DNA from: Nocardiopsis sp. N85
GTDB taxonomy: Bacteria > Actinomycetota > Actinomycetes > Streptosporangiales > Streptosporangiaceae
Direction: 5' to 3'
Assembly (NCBI RefSeq): GCF_028882275.1
Contig: NZ_JARBUT010000009.1
Coordinates: forward strand, 186,001 to 250,000
DNA: 64,000 bases
In this document: positions 51,804 through 61,002 of the stretch, piece by piece
Layout of the letters: each line of letters begins with the position of its first letter
Position numbering within the stretch: position 1 is the first letter of the stretch
Position numbers and translations under genes: made by a program
Notes under the pieces: generated by a model
The model's database searches: none
The model's input: only the letters and a program-made list of their open reading frames with translations
Told to the model about the DNA's origin: nothing

Positions 51804-52649
51804 TCAGCGCGGTCCCGTCATGGACGCCGACGGCTGTGGTGCGCTGTCGCCCCGCTCATCGGCGTCGTCCGCCGGTCCGGAGTCGTTTCGGTCCGCGGCG
51901 AGCGGGTCAGCGATCGCACCTGTCGTCTCGTCCAGTGGCCCCTGCGCCAGCCGGGTCATCATCGGTGATGACGGCGGCGCGAGGTCGGCCACGTGGCGGA
52001 GTCCGTTCAGCACGTCGTCCGGTCGTACAGCAGGTGTCGTGTGCCGTACGACCATCCGAAGTATGGCATATGTGTCGTCCTGATCCCTCGGGGCACGCCC
52101 ATGGGAACCACGACACACGTCGATGCCGACCACCGCCGGTCGGGTGTCGAAGCGGCGACGGCCCTTCTTGGTCATCCTCTCCACCTCGACGCTCTCGGCC
52201 GCGAGGTAGACCCGCACGGCCCGTTCCGCGTCCTCAAGACCGACACCGGTCAGCTCCACCCGCCATTCGGAGGCCTGGAGCCGATCGGCCAACCCCGGCC
52301 GACGGGCCTCGACGACCTCGACGACGTCGATGCCGTCCGGCATGGCCGCGTCGATGTCGTCCCCGACCCGATCGGGTTCTCGCGCCTCGGTGAGGGTGAG
52401 TTCGAGGTACTCCGCCTCGCTGGCGACCCCGGTGGGGGCCGCGCCGGTGTAGGAGATCTTCGGGTGGGGTGAGAAGCCGGCGGAGAACGCCACGGGCACG
52501 TCCGCGCGACGCAGGGCACGTTCCAGCACCCGGGCGATGTCCCGGTGGCTGGCGAACCTCATGCGTCCGCGCTTGGCGTAGCGGACGCGAAGCCGTTGTC
52601 CGGGTACGGCGGTGGAGGGTGAAGTGGTGCCCTCGGGTGCGGGGGGCAG
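51804..52649 (-). CDS. DUF2344 (TIGR03936) radical-SAM-linked protein
   Basis: About 281 residues with the conserved N-terminal block RLRVRYAKRGRMRFASHRD and FSAGFSPHPKISYTGAAPTG of the TIGR03936 family, which accompanies the TIGR03960 radical SAM protein. Function is unproven; a tRNA or metabolite modification is usually supposed. The start is doubtful: the only strong ribosome site (AAAGGAG) precedes a CTG at 52647-52649. The next canonical in-frame start upstream is GTG 52743-52745 with no ribosome site, and a downstream ATG would cut into the conserved block. The C-terminal 50 residues are Asp-, Ser- and Pro-rich. Confidence 0.85.
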   Translation of the reverse strand: MPPAPEGTTSPSTAVPGQRLRVRYAKRGRMRFASHRDIARVLERALRRADVPVAFSAGFSPHPKISYTGAAPTGVASEAEYLELTLTEAREPDRVGDDIDAAMPDGIDVVEVVEARRPGLADRLQASEWRVELTGVGLEDAERAVRVYLAAESVEVERMTKKGRRRFDTRPAVVGIDVCRGSHGRAPRDQDDTYAILRMVVRHTTPAVRPDDVLNGLRHVADLAPPSSPMMTRLAQGPLDETTGAIADPLAADRNDSGPADDADERGDSAPQPSASMTGPR

Positions 52650-53356
52650 CTCAACTCCTTTCCTCGTGCCCCTCTGAGCGGTCGCGGGGCGACCGGCGAG
52701 GGACTGTTCCTCGTCCTGTTCAGCGTACGGTGCGCGGTGGTGCACATGGACCGGCGAACCGGCGAGCGCTCCGTTGCACGTGCGTCCGAACAGGACCACG
52801 CATCCGGTATCTGCCCCACTGACCTGCGCTCGAAAAGTCCCGATGGGACTCGAAGCGGACCACCTTGGGAAGATCGTGGACGCTGAACCCCTGTTCACCT
52901 TCAGAACACGGGGCTCCGGAAAAAAAATCCGAAGAAAATCCCGAACCCATGGCAACCCCCTCGGGCGGCCGCGAGTCCTATTACACGTACGGCCCGGCGC
53001 GAGCGGGGCGCCGGGCCGTACACCTTCTCTCCCGGGCACTCCCCTCACAGGGTCGAGGACCGCCGTCGAGACGGCGCCCGGACCGCGCATCGTACTCCAT
53101 CACCCCCGGGGCCCCTCCGTGCGCCCCTCCCCGTTCTCCTTCCTCGCTTCTCCGCGCCCCTGGCCGGAACCGGCCAGGCCGTCGGGGTCCGTACCGGTAA
53201 GAATCCGCCCTTCGCCGGCCGAACTGGAACGACGCGGCGCGTTACCCCTCCCCCTCCGCCACCCCGGCACCGGCTCCGGTCCGGGGCGCACACGCCGGCA
53301 CTAGGGTCGGGGCGATGACACGGACGGACCCCCACCTGGGGAGATCGGGGACGAGC
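52650..53356. other. Long intergenic region with structured, AT-rich patch
   Basis: About 700 bp without a convincing gene between DUF2344 and the divergent DUF6221 gene. Inside lie several hairpins: AGTCCC-GAT-GGGACT near 52837-52851, CCCCTGTTC against GAACACGGGG near 52890-52915, a run of eight A (CGGA-A7-TCCG) near 52917-52931, and a perfect 13-bp stem GTACGGCCCGGCG at 52987-53021. Confidence 0.5.
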
Positions 53357-53710
53357 ATGACGATCGTGGAGTTCCTCAACGCCCGCCTGGACGAGGACCA
53401 GGCCGTGGCCCGCAAGGCCCGTCCCGGGGCGTGGCACGTCGACGGGGAGGGTGCGCAGGTGCTCGACGGTGCCGGGGCCCCGGTCGTCGAGGCCGGTGAC
53501 TCCCCGGACACGGCCGGGCACATCGCCCGGCATCACCCCGAACGGGTGCTGCGGGAGGTGGCCCTGCGCCGCCGGATGATCCAGGAGGTCGACGAGTACA
53601 CCCGGTTCTCCGGCAAACGGCTCGACGGCGAACTCGCCCGACAGGTGCTGGGCGCTCTGGCCGGGGCCTACTCGAACCACCCGGACCACCGGGCGGAGTG
53701 GACGGTCTGA
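53357..53710 (+). CDS. DUF6221-family hypothetical protein
   Basis: A 117-residue actinobacterial protein starting MTIVEFLNARLDEDQAVARK, with GDSPDTAGHIARHHPERVLR and a C-terminal YSNHPDHRAEW. These features match the DUF6221 family, which has no known function and is often found near phage or accessory genes. ATG 53357 has GGGGA five bases upstream; ATG 53357 is preferred over the in-frame ATG 53315. It sits in opposite orientation between the radical SAM gene and its usual neighbour DUF2344. Confidence 0.75.
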   Translation: MTIVEFLNARLDEDQAVARKARPGAWHVDGEGAQVLDGAGAPVVEAGDSPDTAGHIARHHPERVLREVALRRRMIQEVDEYTRFSGKRLDGELARQVLGALAGAYSNHPDHRAEWTV

Positions 53711-54199
53711 GACCCGCCCGCGAGGGCCGGCCCGTCGAGGACCACCGTGACCGCGCGTCCGTGGCCCTCCTCGTCGGGTCCGCCCCGTGCCCGGTCCGTA
53801 CTCGGGCGATGACGTCCGGGACCTCGCCATGGCGGTCGGCCCCCACCCGCTCCCGGACCGTGCGGCCGTCCTTCGGCGCCTCGACCTCGGCGGCCGTCGC
53901 ATCGGGGCGCGTCCCCGCGCGGCACGCGGCACGCGGGAGCCGTCCCGGGGCGGCGGTCCCGTCGTCGTGTCAGGCGACCCGGCCGGTGGCGGCGGATACG
54001 ACGTGACGGCCGCCCGCCGGGGGCGTCGCCGTCCGATCCCCGACACCGGCGACGTCGAACGGCCGGCGGAGAACACCGCCGCGCTCGACATCGCCCTCGC
54101 CGGGACGGAGCCGACCGGGCTCGGCACCATCACCGCCCGTGTGCACGGCCCGCCCGGGCCGGGGCGACCTTCCTCGTCCCGGCTCGGGCGCGTTCGGTG
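53711..54199. other. Intergenic region, DUF6221 / radical SAM gene
   Basis: 489 bp between convergent genes. Very GC-rich, with open frames on both strands but no recognisable protein; probably noncoding or the remains of a decayed gene. Confidence 0.4.
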
Positions 54200-56137
54200 T
54201 CAGAGCACGGTGAGCGGCAGCATGGGGCGTCCCTCCGCCGGGGTGTTGATCTGGATCTCGGTGCCCATGCTCGGGCACACCCCGCAGTCGTAGCAGGGGC
54301 TCCAACGGCAGTCGTCGATCTCCACCGACTCATCCCCGTGCAGGGAGTCCTGCCAGTCCTGCCACAGCCAGGAGCGGTCGAGCCCGGCGTCCAGGTGATC
54401 CCAGGGCAGGACCTCGTCCTCGTCCCGCTCCCGGGTGGTGTACCAGTCGACGTCCACCGGCTGATCGGCCAGGCCGAGCTCGGCGGCCTTCATCCACCGT
54501 TCGTAGGAGAAGTGCTCGCTCCAGCCGTCGAACCGGCCTCCCGCGAGCCACACCTCCTCGACGACCCGGCTCAACCGGCGGTCACCCCGGGAGAGCAGGC
54601 CCTCGACGATGGAGGGACGGCCCTCGTGGTAGCGCAGCCCGATGGACTTGCCGTAGGTGCGGTCGGCGCGGAGCCGGTCGCGGAGCTTGCGCAGCCGGGC
54701 GTCGACCTCCTCGTAGGGGCTCTGGCCCGCCCACTGGAACGGGGTCTGCGGTTTGGGCACGAACCCGCCGATGGAGACCGTGCAGCGGATGTCCTTGCGT
54801 CCGGTCACCTGGCGACCGGCGCGGATGACCTCCGTGGCCAGGTCGGCGATGGCCAGCACGTCCTCGTCCCGCTCGGTGGGCAGACCGCACATGAAGTACA
54901 GCTTGACCTGGCGCCACCCGGAGGCGTAGGCGGCGGTGACGGTGCGGATGAGGTCGGCCTCGGTGACCATCTTGTTGATGACCCGGCGCATGCGCTCGCT
55001 GCCGCCCTCGGGTGCGAAGGTCAGTCCGGAGCGACGGCCGTTGCGGGTGAGCTCGTCGGCAAGGTCGATGTTGAAGGCGTCCACCCGGGTGGAGGGCAGC
55101 GACAGCCCCGTGTTGGTGCCCTCGTAGTTGTCGGCCAGGCCCTTGGCGATCTCCTTGATCTGGCTGTGGTCCGCGCTGGACAGGGACAGCAGGCCCACTT
55201 CCTGGAACCCGGAGTTCTTCACGCCCTCCTCGACCATCGAGGTGACGGTCTCCTTGGAGCGCTCGCGCACCGGCCGGGTGATCATCCCGGCCTGGCAGAA
55301 GCGGCAGCCGCGGGTGCAGCCGCGGAAGATCTCCACGCTGTAGCGCTCGTGGACCGACTCCGCGGTGGGCACGATCGGCTTCTTGGGGTAGGGCCACCGG
55401 TCCAGGTCCATCACGGTGTGCTTGTGGACCGTCTCGGGCACGCCCGGCCGGTTCGGCGTGTACGAGGCGATGCGCCCGTCCTCGTGATAGGCCACGTCGT
55501 AGAAGCGCGGCACGTACACCCCGCCGGAGGCGGCCAGGCGCAGCAGCAGTCCGTCGCGGCCGCCCGGCTCGCCCTCGTCCTTGAACTCCCGGACGATCTC
55601 GGTGATGGCGAGGCTGATCTCCTCTCCGTCACCGAGCACCACGGCGTCCAGGAAGTCGGCGATGGGCTCGGGGTTGAACGCCGAGTGCCCGCCGGCCAGG
55701 ACGATGGGGTGTCCCTCGCGCCGCTCCGCCGAGCGCAGCGGGATGCCGGCCAGGTCGAGCGCGGTGAGCAGGTTGGTGTAGCCCATCTCGCTGGCGAAGC
55801 TGACGCCGAGCAGGTCGAAGGCGCCGAGCGGGCGGTGGGCGTCCACGGTGAAGTGGGGGATCCCGTGCTCGCGCAGGAGGGCCTCCATGTCCGACCAGAC
55901 CGCGTAGGCGCGCTCGGCCAGCACCCCCTCGCGCTCGTTGAGGACCTCGTAGAGGATCTGCACGCCCTGGTTGGGCACGCCCACCTCGTAGGCGTCGGGG
56001 TACATCAGGGCCCAGCGCACACGGGCGCCGTCCCAGTCCTTGACCACGGAGTTGAGCTCTCCGCCGACGTACTGGATGGGTTTGGCCACCTGGGCCAGGA
56101 GCGGTTCCAGTCGCGGGAAGAGGCTTTCGACGGTCAT
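54200..56137 (-). CDS. Radical SAM protein, TIGR03960 family
   Basis: A 645-residue B12-binding-like radical SAM protein. An N-terminal cobalamin-like Rossmann part (about 30-200, VRWALMYPDAYEVGVPNQGV, VLAGGHSAFNPEPIADFLD) precedes the SAM domain with the 4Fe-4S motif CTRGCRFCQ (about 290) and GGSERMRRVI. A Cys-rich C-terminus (WSPCYDCGVCPSMG) may hold another cluster. The reaction is unknown; it is genetically tied to DUF2344. ATG 56135-56137, about 90 bp downstream of rodA. Confidence 0.93.
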   Translation of the reverse strand: MTVESLFPRLEPLLAQVAKPIQYVGGELNSVVKDWDGARVRWALMYPDAYEVGVPNQGVQILYEVLNEREGVLAERAYAVWSDMEALLREHGIPHFTVDAHRPLGAFDLLGVSFASEMGYTNLLTALDLAGIPLRSAERREGHPIVLAGGHSAFNPEPIADFLDAVVLGDGEEISLAITEIVREFKDEGEPGGRDGLLLRLAASGGVYVPRFYDVAYHEDGRIASYTPNRPGVPETVHKHTVMDLDRWPYPKKPIVPTAESVHERYSVEIFRGCTRGCRFCQAGMITRPVRERSKETVTSMVEEGVKNSGFQEVGLLSLSSADHSQIKEIAKGLADNYEGTNTGLSLPSTRVDAFNIDLADELTRNGRRSGLTFAPEGGSERMRRVINKMVTEADLIRTVTAAYASGWRQVKLYFMCGLPTERDEDVLAIADLATEVIRAGRQVTGRKDIRCTVSIGGFVPKPQTPFQWAGQSPYEEVDARLRKLRDRLRADRTYGKSIGLRYHEGRPSIVEGLLSRGDRRLSRVVEEVWLAGGRFDGWSEHFSYERWMKAAELGLADQPVDVDWYTTRERDEDEVLPWDHLDAGLDRSWLWQDWQDSLHGDESVEIDDCRWSPCYDCGVCPSMGTEIQINTPAEGRPMLPLTVL

Positions 56138-56228
56138 GGGTCTATGGCTTCCGATCGGCGGACGGCGTTCTCACTGCCCTTTCAGGCTACCTGCGGGAAC
56201 CCTCCGGTCACGGGTTCTCCACAGATCC

Positions 56229-57404
56229 CTATTCGAACCCCCGGTCCCGGGAGTTGACGCCCAGCACCAGCCCGAGCGCCAGCAGGTTGGCCAGCAGCGC
56301 CGTACCGCCGTAGGACACGAAGGGCAGCGGGAGACCGGTCACCGGGACGATGCCCAGCCCCATGCCGATGTTGATGAAGGTCTGGAAGCCGAACCAGGAG
56401 GCCACCCCCACGCACAGCAGGCGCGGGTAGGGCTGGTCGCACCCCCGGGCGATCCGCAGGATCCGCCACAGGATCACCGTGAACAGGCCGATGACCAGAC
56501 CGGCCCCGACGAACCCGAGCTCCTCCCCCGCGACCGTGAAGATGAAGTCGGTGTGCTGTTCGGGCACGAACCGGCCGTGCGTCTGCTCGCCGTGGAACAG
56601 GCCGGTCCCGTCGAAGCCGCCCGACCCCACGGCGATGAGCGCCTGATTGGCGTTGTAGCCGGCGCCCTGCGGGTCCGCCGACGGGTCCACGAGGGTGGCG
56701 ATGCGGTCGAGCTGGTAGGGCTCCAGCATGTCGAACCACCACACGCAGAACCCGGCGGCCACGCCCACCAGCAGCATCCCGACGACCCAGAAGACGGGTG
56801 CGCCCGACAGGGTCAGCATCCCCAGGAAGATGACGCCGAGCACCAGGGTGGTGCCCAGGTCCGGCTGGAGCATCACCAGGGCGAGCGGGAGGGCGAGCGC
56901 CAGCAGGCAGAACAGCACGTCCCGCGTCATCGGCCGGACCTCGCCGTCCCGGGGCTCGCCCAGCAGGGTGGCCAGGACCAGGATGAGACCGACCTTGGCC
57001 AGCTCACTGGGCTGGAACTGGAAGCCGCCCACGACGATCCACCCGCGCGAGCCGTTGATGACGGCGCCGAGCGGTGTGAGCACCAGGATCAGGGCCACCA
57101 GGGTGACGACGTAGACGATGGGCGCGTACGCCCGGAGAGACCGGTAGTCGACCGAGGCCACGGTCAGGCACACCGCCCACCCCACGACGAGGTGGATCAG
57201 GTGTTTGCGCAGGTGCTCGGTGGCGTCCAGCGGGTTCCCGCCGTCGCCGGGCTGGGTCGCCGACCACACCAGCAGGGAGCCGATCGCGCAGAGCGCGATC
57301 ACCGCCAGGAGCAGGACCCAGTCCAGCCTGCGGGCGGCGCCGGCGGCGGTCACCGCCGTGCGGCCCAGGTCGATCCCGCGCGCGCGGGGCGAGTGTACGG
57401 TCAT
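56229..57404 (-). CDS. rodA: RodA, SEDS-family peptidoglycan polymerase
   Basis: A 391-residue SEDS membrane glycosyltransferase with about ten spans that polymerises lipid II during elongation with PBP2. Recognisable parts include SRGWIVVGGFQFQPSELAK (the extracellular catalytic region), DLGTTLVLGVIF and GLPLPFVSYGGTALLANLLA near the C-terminus. ATG 57402-57404 follows the mrdA stop by 3 bp, so it is the last gene of the mreBCD-mrdA-rodA operon. Confidence 0.96.
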   Translation of the reverse strand: MTVHSPRARGIDLGRTAVTAAGAARRLDWVLLLAVIALCAIGSLLVWSATQPGDGGNPLDATEHLRKHLIHLVVGWAVCLTVASVDYRSLRAYAPIVYVVTLVALILVLTPLGAVINGSRGWIVVGGFQFQPSELAKVGLILVLATLLGEPRDGEVRPMTRDVLFCLLALALPLALVMLQPDLGTTLVLGVIFLGMLTLSGAPVFWVVGMLLVGVAAGFCVWWFDMLEPYQLDRIATLVDPSADPQGAGYNANQALIAVGSGGFDGTGLFHGEQTHGRFVPEQHTDFIFTVAGEELGFVGAGLVIGLFTVILWRILRIARGCDQPYPRLLCVGVASWFGFQTFINIGMGLGIVPVTGLPLPFVSYGGTALLANLLALGLVLGVNSRDRGFE

Positions 57405-57407
57405 GGG

Positions 57408-59528
57408 TCACCGGTCCAGTGGGTCGATGGAACCGTCGGGGCGCACCGTGGGCAGCTCGGCGCGGGGCCGGCCGTCGGGCAGCGCGGGCTCGGCCGCGTC
57501 GCCCTCGCCGAACCCGTAGATCCCGTCGTAGATCTTCCGGGCGATGGGCGCCGAGGTCGTACCACCGGTGCCGCCCTGGGAGACGAACACGACGACGGCG
57601 AACTGCGGATCGTCGGCGGGCGCGTAGGACACGAACCACGACGACACCTGTCGGTTCTGGGCGTCGGCGCTACCGGTCTTTCCGGCGATGGACACCTTGT
57701 CCTGCGGGAAGTCCGCGAAGGCGCCGCGTCCGGTACCGGACTTGGTCACCTCCTCCAGGGCGTCCTGGAGGTAGCGGATGGTCTCGTCCTTGACCGGCAC
57801 CTTCCCGGCGACGACGGGCTCGATCTCCTGGACGACCTCGCCGTCGGCGGAGACCAGCGCTCGGGCCACACGCGGTTCGTACAGGGTGCCGCCGTTGGCG
57901 ATGGCGGAGTAGGCGCGGACCAGCTGGAGCGGGCTGACGAGCACGTCGCCCTGGCCGATCGAGAAGTTGACGGCCTCGCCGGCCCGCCACTGGAACCCCT
58001 CGACACACTGTTCGTAGGCCAGGCGCTTGAGGTAGGAGGCGTGGGACGGGTTGGTCTTGGCGACCTCCGGGTAGCCCTCCTCGCCGCGACGGCAGTTGTT
58101 CTCGCGGGTCTCCTCCCAGAAGGTGCGCTTCCACTCCCGGTCGGGGATGCGGCCGCCGGTCTCGTAGGGCAGGTCGATGCCGGTCGGGGCGCCGAAGCCG
58201 TACCCGCGGGCCATCTCGGACATGGCCTCCTTCGGCTCGCCCTCGGGTTCGAGGCCGCCGTCCTTGACCCACAGCTGGTAGCCGAAGTTGTAGAAGACCG
58301 TGTTGCAGGAGACGACGATGGCCTTGTGGAGGCTGATGGTGCCGTGCCCGCCGCCGGCGTAGTTGGCGTAGTTCTGTCCGGCGAGGTTGACCGAGCCGGG
58401 GCAGGCGTAGGTGCTGCGCAGCGAGTAGCCGTTCTCGACGGCCGCCGACAGCGAGGAGACCTTGAACGTGGAACCGGGCGGGTACTGGCCCTGCACGGCC
58501 CGCGACAGCAGCGGTTCCCCGGCCTCCGCGCTGAGCAGTTCGTCGAAGGTCTCCTGATCGATGCCGCCCTGCCAGATGGCGGGGTCGTAGGTGGGCAGAC
58601 TGGCCATGGCGACGATGCCTCCGGTGCGCACGTCCAGGACGATGGCGGCCCCGGAGTCGGCCTTGTACCGGGGGCGGGCCGCCTTCATGCCGGAGGCCAG
58701 CGCCTCCTCGGCGATCTTCTGCACGCGCGTGTCCAGGTGGGTGATGATGTGCATCCCGGCCCGGGGCGGCCGGTCCGCGATGACGTCCATGACCTCGCCG
58801 TGGTTGTTCACCCCGAAGGTGCGCTCACCGGCGGTGCCGCGCAGCTCGGAGTCGTAGATCGCCTCCAGTCCGTCCCTGCCGACCTGGTCGATACCGGTGA
58901 ACTGGGTGCGCAGTTCCTCGCGCGCCTCCAGTTCCTCCTGGGTGACGGGCTGGAGGTAGCCGAGGATCTGGCCCGCCTCGGCCCCGTTGGGGTATTCGCG
59001 GACGGCGTGGGCCTGGGCGGTGATCCCCGGGTAGTCGTCCGAGCTCTCCATGATCTGGAGGGCGATGGCCGGATCGATGTCCTCGGCGAGGGTGACGGGC
59101 TGGTAGGGGGAGCCGGGCCAGCAGGGTCGCTCCACCTCGGGGCCGCACAGGCGCATGCGCTGTCGCAGCTCCTCCACCGGAACGTCGAGCGTCTCGGACA
59201 GGTCGGTGAGGACCTTCTCCCCGCCGTCCTTCATGCCCATGATCTCGTGGTAGTCGGCGGAGACGACGAGTTCGGTGCGGTTGCTCACCAGGGGTCGTCC
59301 GGCGGCGTCGAGGATCTGGCCCCGGGTGGCGGGGACGACGAGACGCTGGTGGTGGTTGGCGACGGCCAGGTCGCGATAGTGGTCGGCCATCGGCACCTGG
59401 AGGTACCACAGGCGCGCGCCCAGGACGGCGAACAGGGCGACGACGAGGACCTGGGCGATGACGAGGCCCGCCCGCCCCATGCGGGGGCCGGGCAGGGTGG
59501 GGTCCGTCGGCGGTCGGTGCACGGTCAC
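57408..59528 (-). CDS. mrdA: Penicillin-binding protein 2 (class B transpeptidase)
   Basis: A 706-residue class B PBP: one N-terminal span (AGLVIAQVLVVALFAVLGA), a pedestal domain with HHQRLVVPATRGQILDAAG, and the transpeptidase domain with SxxK as PPGSTFKVSS (Ser about 352), SxN as VSCNTVF (about 407) and KTG as AGKTGSAD (about 612). It crosslinks peptidoglycan with RodA. GTG 59526-59528 overlaps the mreD stop as GTGA. An insert of about 60 residues between the SxN and KTG motifs contains several Cys (ENNCRRGEEG, YEQCVEG). Confidence 0.96.
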   Translation of the reverse strand: MTVHRPPTDPTLPGPRMGRAGLVIAQVLVVALFAVLGARLWYLQVPMADHYRDLAVANHHQRLVVPATRGQILDAAGRPLVSNRTELVVSADYHEIMGMKDGGEKVLTDLSETLDVPVEELRQRMRLCGPEVERPCWPGSPYQPVTLAEDIDPAIALQIMESSDDYPGITAQAHAVREYPNGAEAGQILGYLQPVTQEELEAREELRTQFTGIDQVGRDGLEAIYDSELRGTAGERTFGVNNHGEVMDVIADRPPRAGMHIITHLDTRVQKIAEEALASGMKAARPRYKADSGAAIVLDVRTGGIVAMASLPTYDPAIWQGGIDQETFDELLSAEAGEPLLSRAVQGQYPPGSTFKVSSLSAAVENGYSLRSTYACPGSVNLAGQNYANYAGGGHGTISLHKAIVVSCNTVFYNFGYQLWVKDGGLEPEGEPKEAMSEMARGYGFGAPTGIDLPYETGGRIPDREWKRTFWEETRENNCRRGEEGYPEVAKTNPSHASYLKRLAYEQCVEGFQWRAGEAVNFSIGQGDVLVSPLQLVRAYSAIANGGTLYEPRVARALVSADGEVVQEIEPVVAGKVPVKDETIRYLQDALEEVTKSGTGRGAFADFPQDKVSIAGKTGSADAQNRQVSSWFVSYAPADDPQFAVVVFVSQGGTGGTTSAPIARKIYDGIYGFGEGDAAEPALPDGRPRAELPTVRPDGSIDPLDR

Positions 59529-60097
59529 CACCCCCGGGGGGACATGGGTCCCTGGACGGTGGCGAACTCGTGGTCGACCATCAGTTCCCGCAGCCACAAC
59601 AGGGGCAGGGTGACCAGTGGGCTCACGAGCAGGGTCAGCGCGCTCCCCACGACGGTGGTGACGGCGATGTCGGCCGGGCCGGTCCCCGGGTCCCCCACGA
59701 AGAGGCCCAGGCCGGCGTAGGCCAGGCCCACCCCGGCCGAGGTGACCAGGACGACGCCCACGGCGAACCACCGGGAGGTGCGGCCGGAGACGGCGCCGGG
59801 CGCGCCGGTGTTGCGGTGCACCAGGGCCACCAGGTAGCCGGCCAGGCACAGGACCAGCGTGTAACGGCCGATCGCGTGGTCGGCCGGGGGCAGCACGTCC
59901 AGGGCCAACCCCATGCCGAAGCCCCAGCCGGCGGCGGCCGCGGGGCTCGTGGTCAGGGCGATGGCGACGATGGCGGCCACGGCCAGGTCGGGTCCGGGGC
60001 CGCCGTCGGACAGCGCTCCGAACGGGAGTCGGTTGACGACGACCGTCTGGGCGAGCACGATCAAGGTCACCGAGAGCAGGGTCAGCGCGGACCTCAT
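59525..60097 (-). CDS. mreD: MreD, rod-shape membrane protein
   Basis: A 190-residue protein with five or six spans (LTLLSVTLIVLAQTVVVNRL, YTLVLCLAGYLVALVH, AIGR loop), matching MreD in size and position. ATG 60095-60097 with GGAGA seven bases upstream is preferred to GTG 60103, which overlaps the mreC stop but leaves no room for a ribosome site. In spore-forming actinomycetes MreD serves spore-wall synthesis more than hyphal growth. Confidence 0.92.
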   Translation of the reverse strand: MRSALTLLSVTLIVLAQTVVVNRLPFGALSDGGPGPDLAVAAIVAIALTTSPAAAAGWGFGMGLALDVLPPADHAIGRYTLVLCLAGYLVALVHRNTGAPGAVSGRTSRWFAVGVVLVTSAGVGLAYAGLGLFVGDPGTGPADIAVTTVVGSALTLLVSPLVTLPLLWLRELMVDHEFATVQGPMSPRGW

Positions 60098-60099
60098 CG

Positions 60100-61002
60100 T
60101 CACTTCTCCTTCTCCGGCGCGTCGGGCTTGGGCGGGAGCACGGAGTCCCTCGGGTCCTCGGCGGGACCGGCGACGACGACGCCGACCAGGTCCAGGGAGG
60201 CGAAGTCGACGGCCGGGGCCAGACGGGCGATGCGGCTGAGCGCGCCCGGGGCGGCCTGCACGTCCTCGACGGTGCCGACGGGCACCCCCGGCACGAAGGG
60301 GGCGCCTTCGTGCGAGCCGAGCGTGACCACCCGGTCGCCCGCCTCGACGGGGGCCTCCATGTCGAACAGTTCGAGGGTCAGGTCGGCCTTGGGGCCGCCC
60401 GGGACGGTGCCGCCGGTGACGACGCCGATCTTGCGGGTGGACTCCAGCCGGGCGCCGACCGCCGAGGTGACGTCGGTGGCGAGGAGCACGGTGGCGGTGC
60501 GCGGCCCGGCCTCGATGACGCGGCCGACGAGGCCGGCCCCGTTGACGACGGTCATGTCGGTACCGATTCCGGACTCGGTGCCGACGTCGACGGTGACGAC
60601 ATCGGCGTAGCCGTGTGAGGTGGTGCGGGTGACCGCCTGCGCCGGGACGATCTCGTAACCGCCCAGGCCGGAGAGGTGGAGGAGTGCGTCGAGCTGCTCG
60701 GCCCGCCCCTCGTCGAGGCGGGCGGCCCGCAGCTCCTCCTCCAGTTCGGCGTTGGTCTCCTCCAGTTCGGCGATCCGATCGGCGGACCGGGGCGCCATGC
60801 GCAGGGTTCCGTAGAGGTCGGCGGCGGGCGCGGTGACGTGTCCGACCCCGGCGGCGGCGGGAGCGAAGACCAGTTCGCCGCCCGCGCGGGCCGCGGCGGT
60901 GAACGGGTTCCGGCCGGAACGGCCGTCCAGGACCAGGAGGATCACCGACAGGGCGACCAGCACGGCGAGGACGATCCGGGACCTCGGGGTGTCGCGCAGC
61001 AT
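60100..61002 (-). CDS. mreC: MreC, cell-shape scaffold protein
   Basis: A 300-residue MreC: one N-terminal span (IVLAVLVALSVILLVLDG), a coiled coil (DRIAELEETNAELEEELRAA, about 80-110), then the double beta-barrel (VVNGAGLVGRVIEAGPRTAT, GVVTGGTVPGG). The C-terminal 20 residues are Pro-rich. It links MreB to the extracellular wall synthases. ATG 61000-61002 shares one base with the mreB stop (TGATG). Confidence 0.95.
   Translation of the reverse strand: MLRDTPRSRIVLAVLVALSVILLVLDGRSGRNPFTAAARAGGELVFAPAAAGVGHVTAPAADLYGTLRMAPRSADRIAELEETNAELEEELRAARLDEGRAEQLDALLHLSGLGGYEIVPAQAVTRTTSHGYADVVTVDVGTESGIGTDMTVVNGAGLVGRVIEAGPRTATVLLATDVTSAVGARLESTRKIGVVTGGTVPGGPKADLTLELFDMEAPVEAGDRVVTLGSHEGAPFVPGVPVGTVEDVQAAPGALSRIARLAPAVDFASLDLVGVVVAGPAEDPRDSVLPPKPDAPEKEK

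Noticed and set aside
48514-52083. Very long open frame (over 1,100 codons) on the plus strand
   Set aside because: It is antisense to rne and consists of low-complexity Gly/Leu/Val sequence caused by the GC-rich codon bias of the opposite strand.
56040-59720. Long open frame on the plus strand over rodA and mrdA
   Set aside because: Antisense shadow of two well-supported genes; no recognisable protein sequence.
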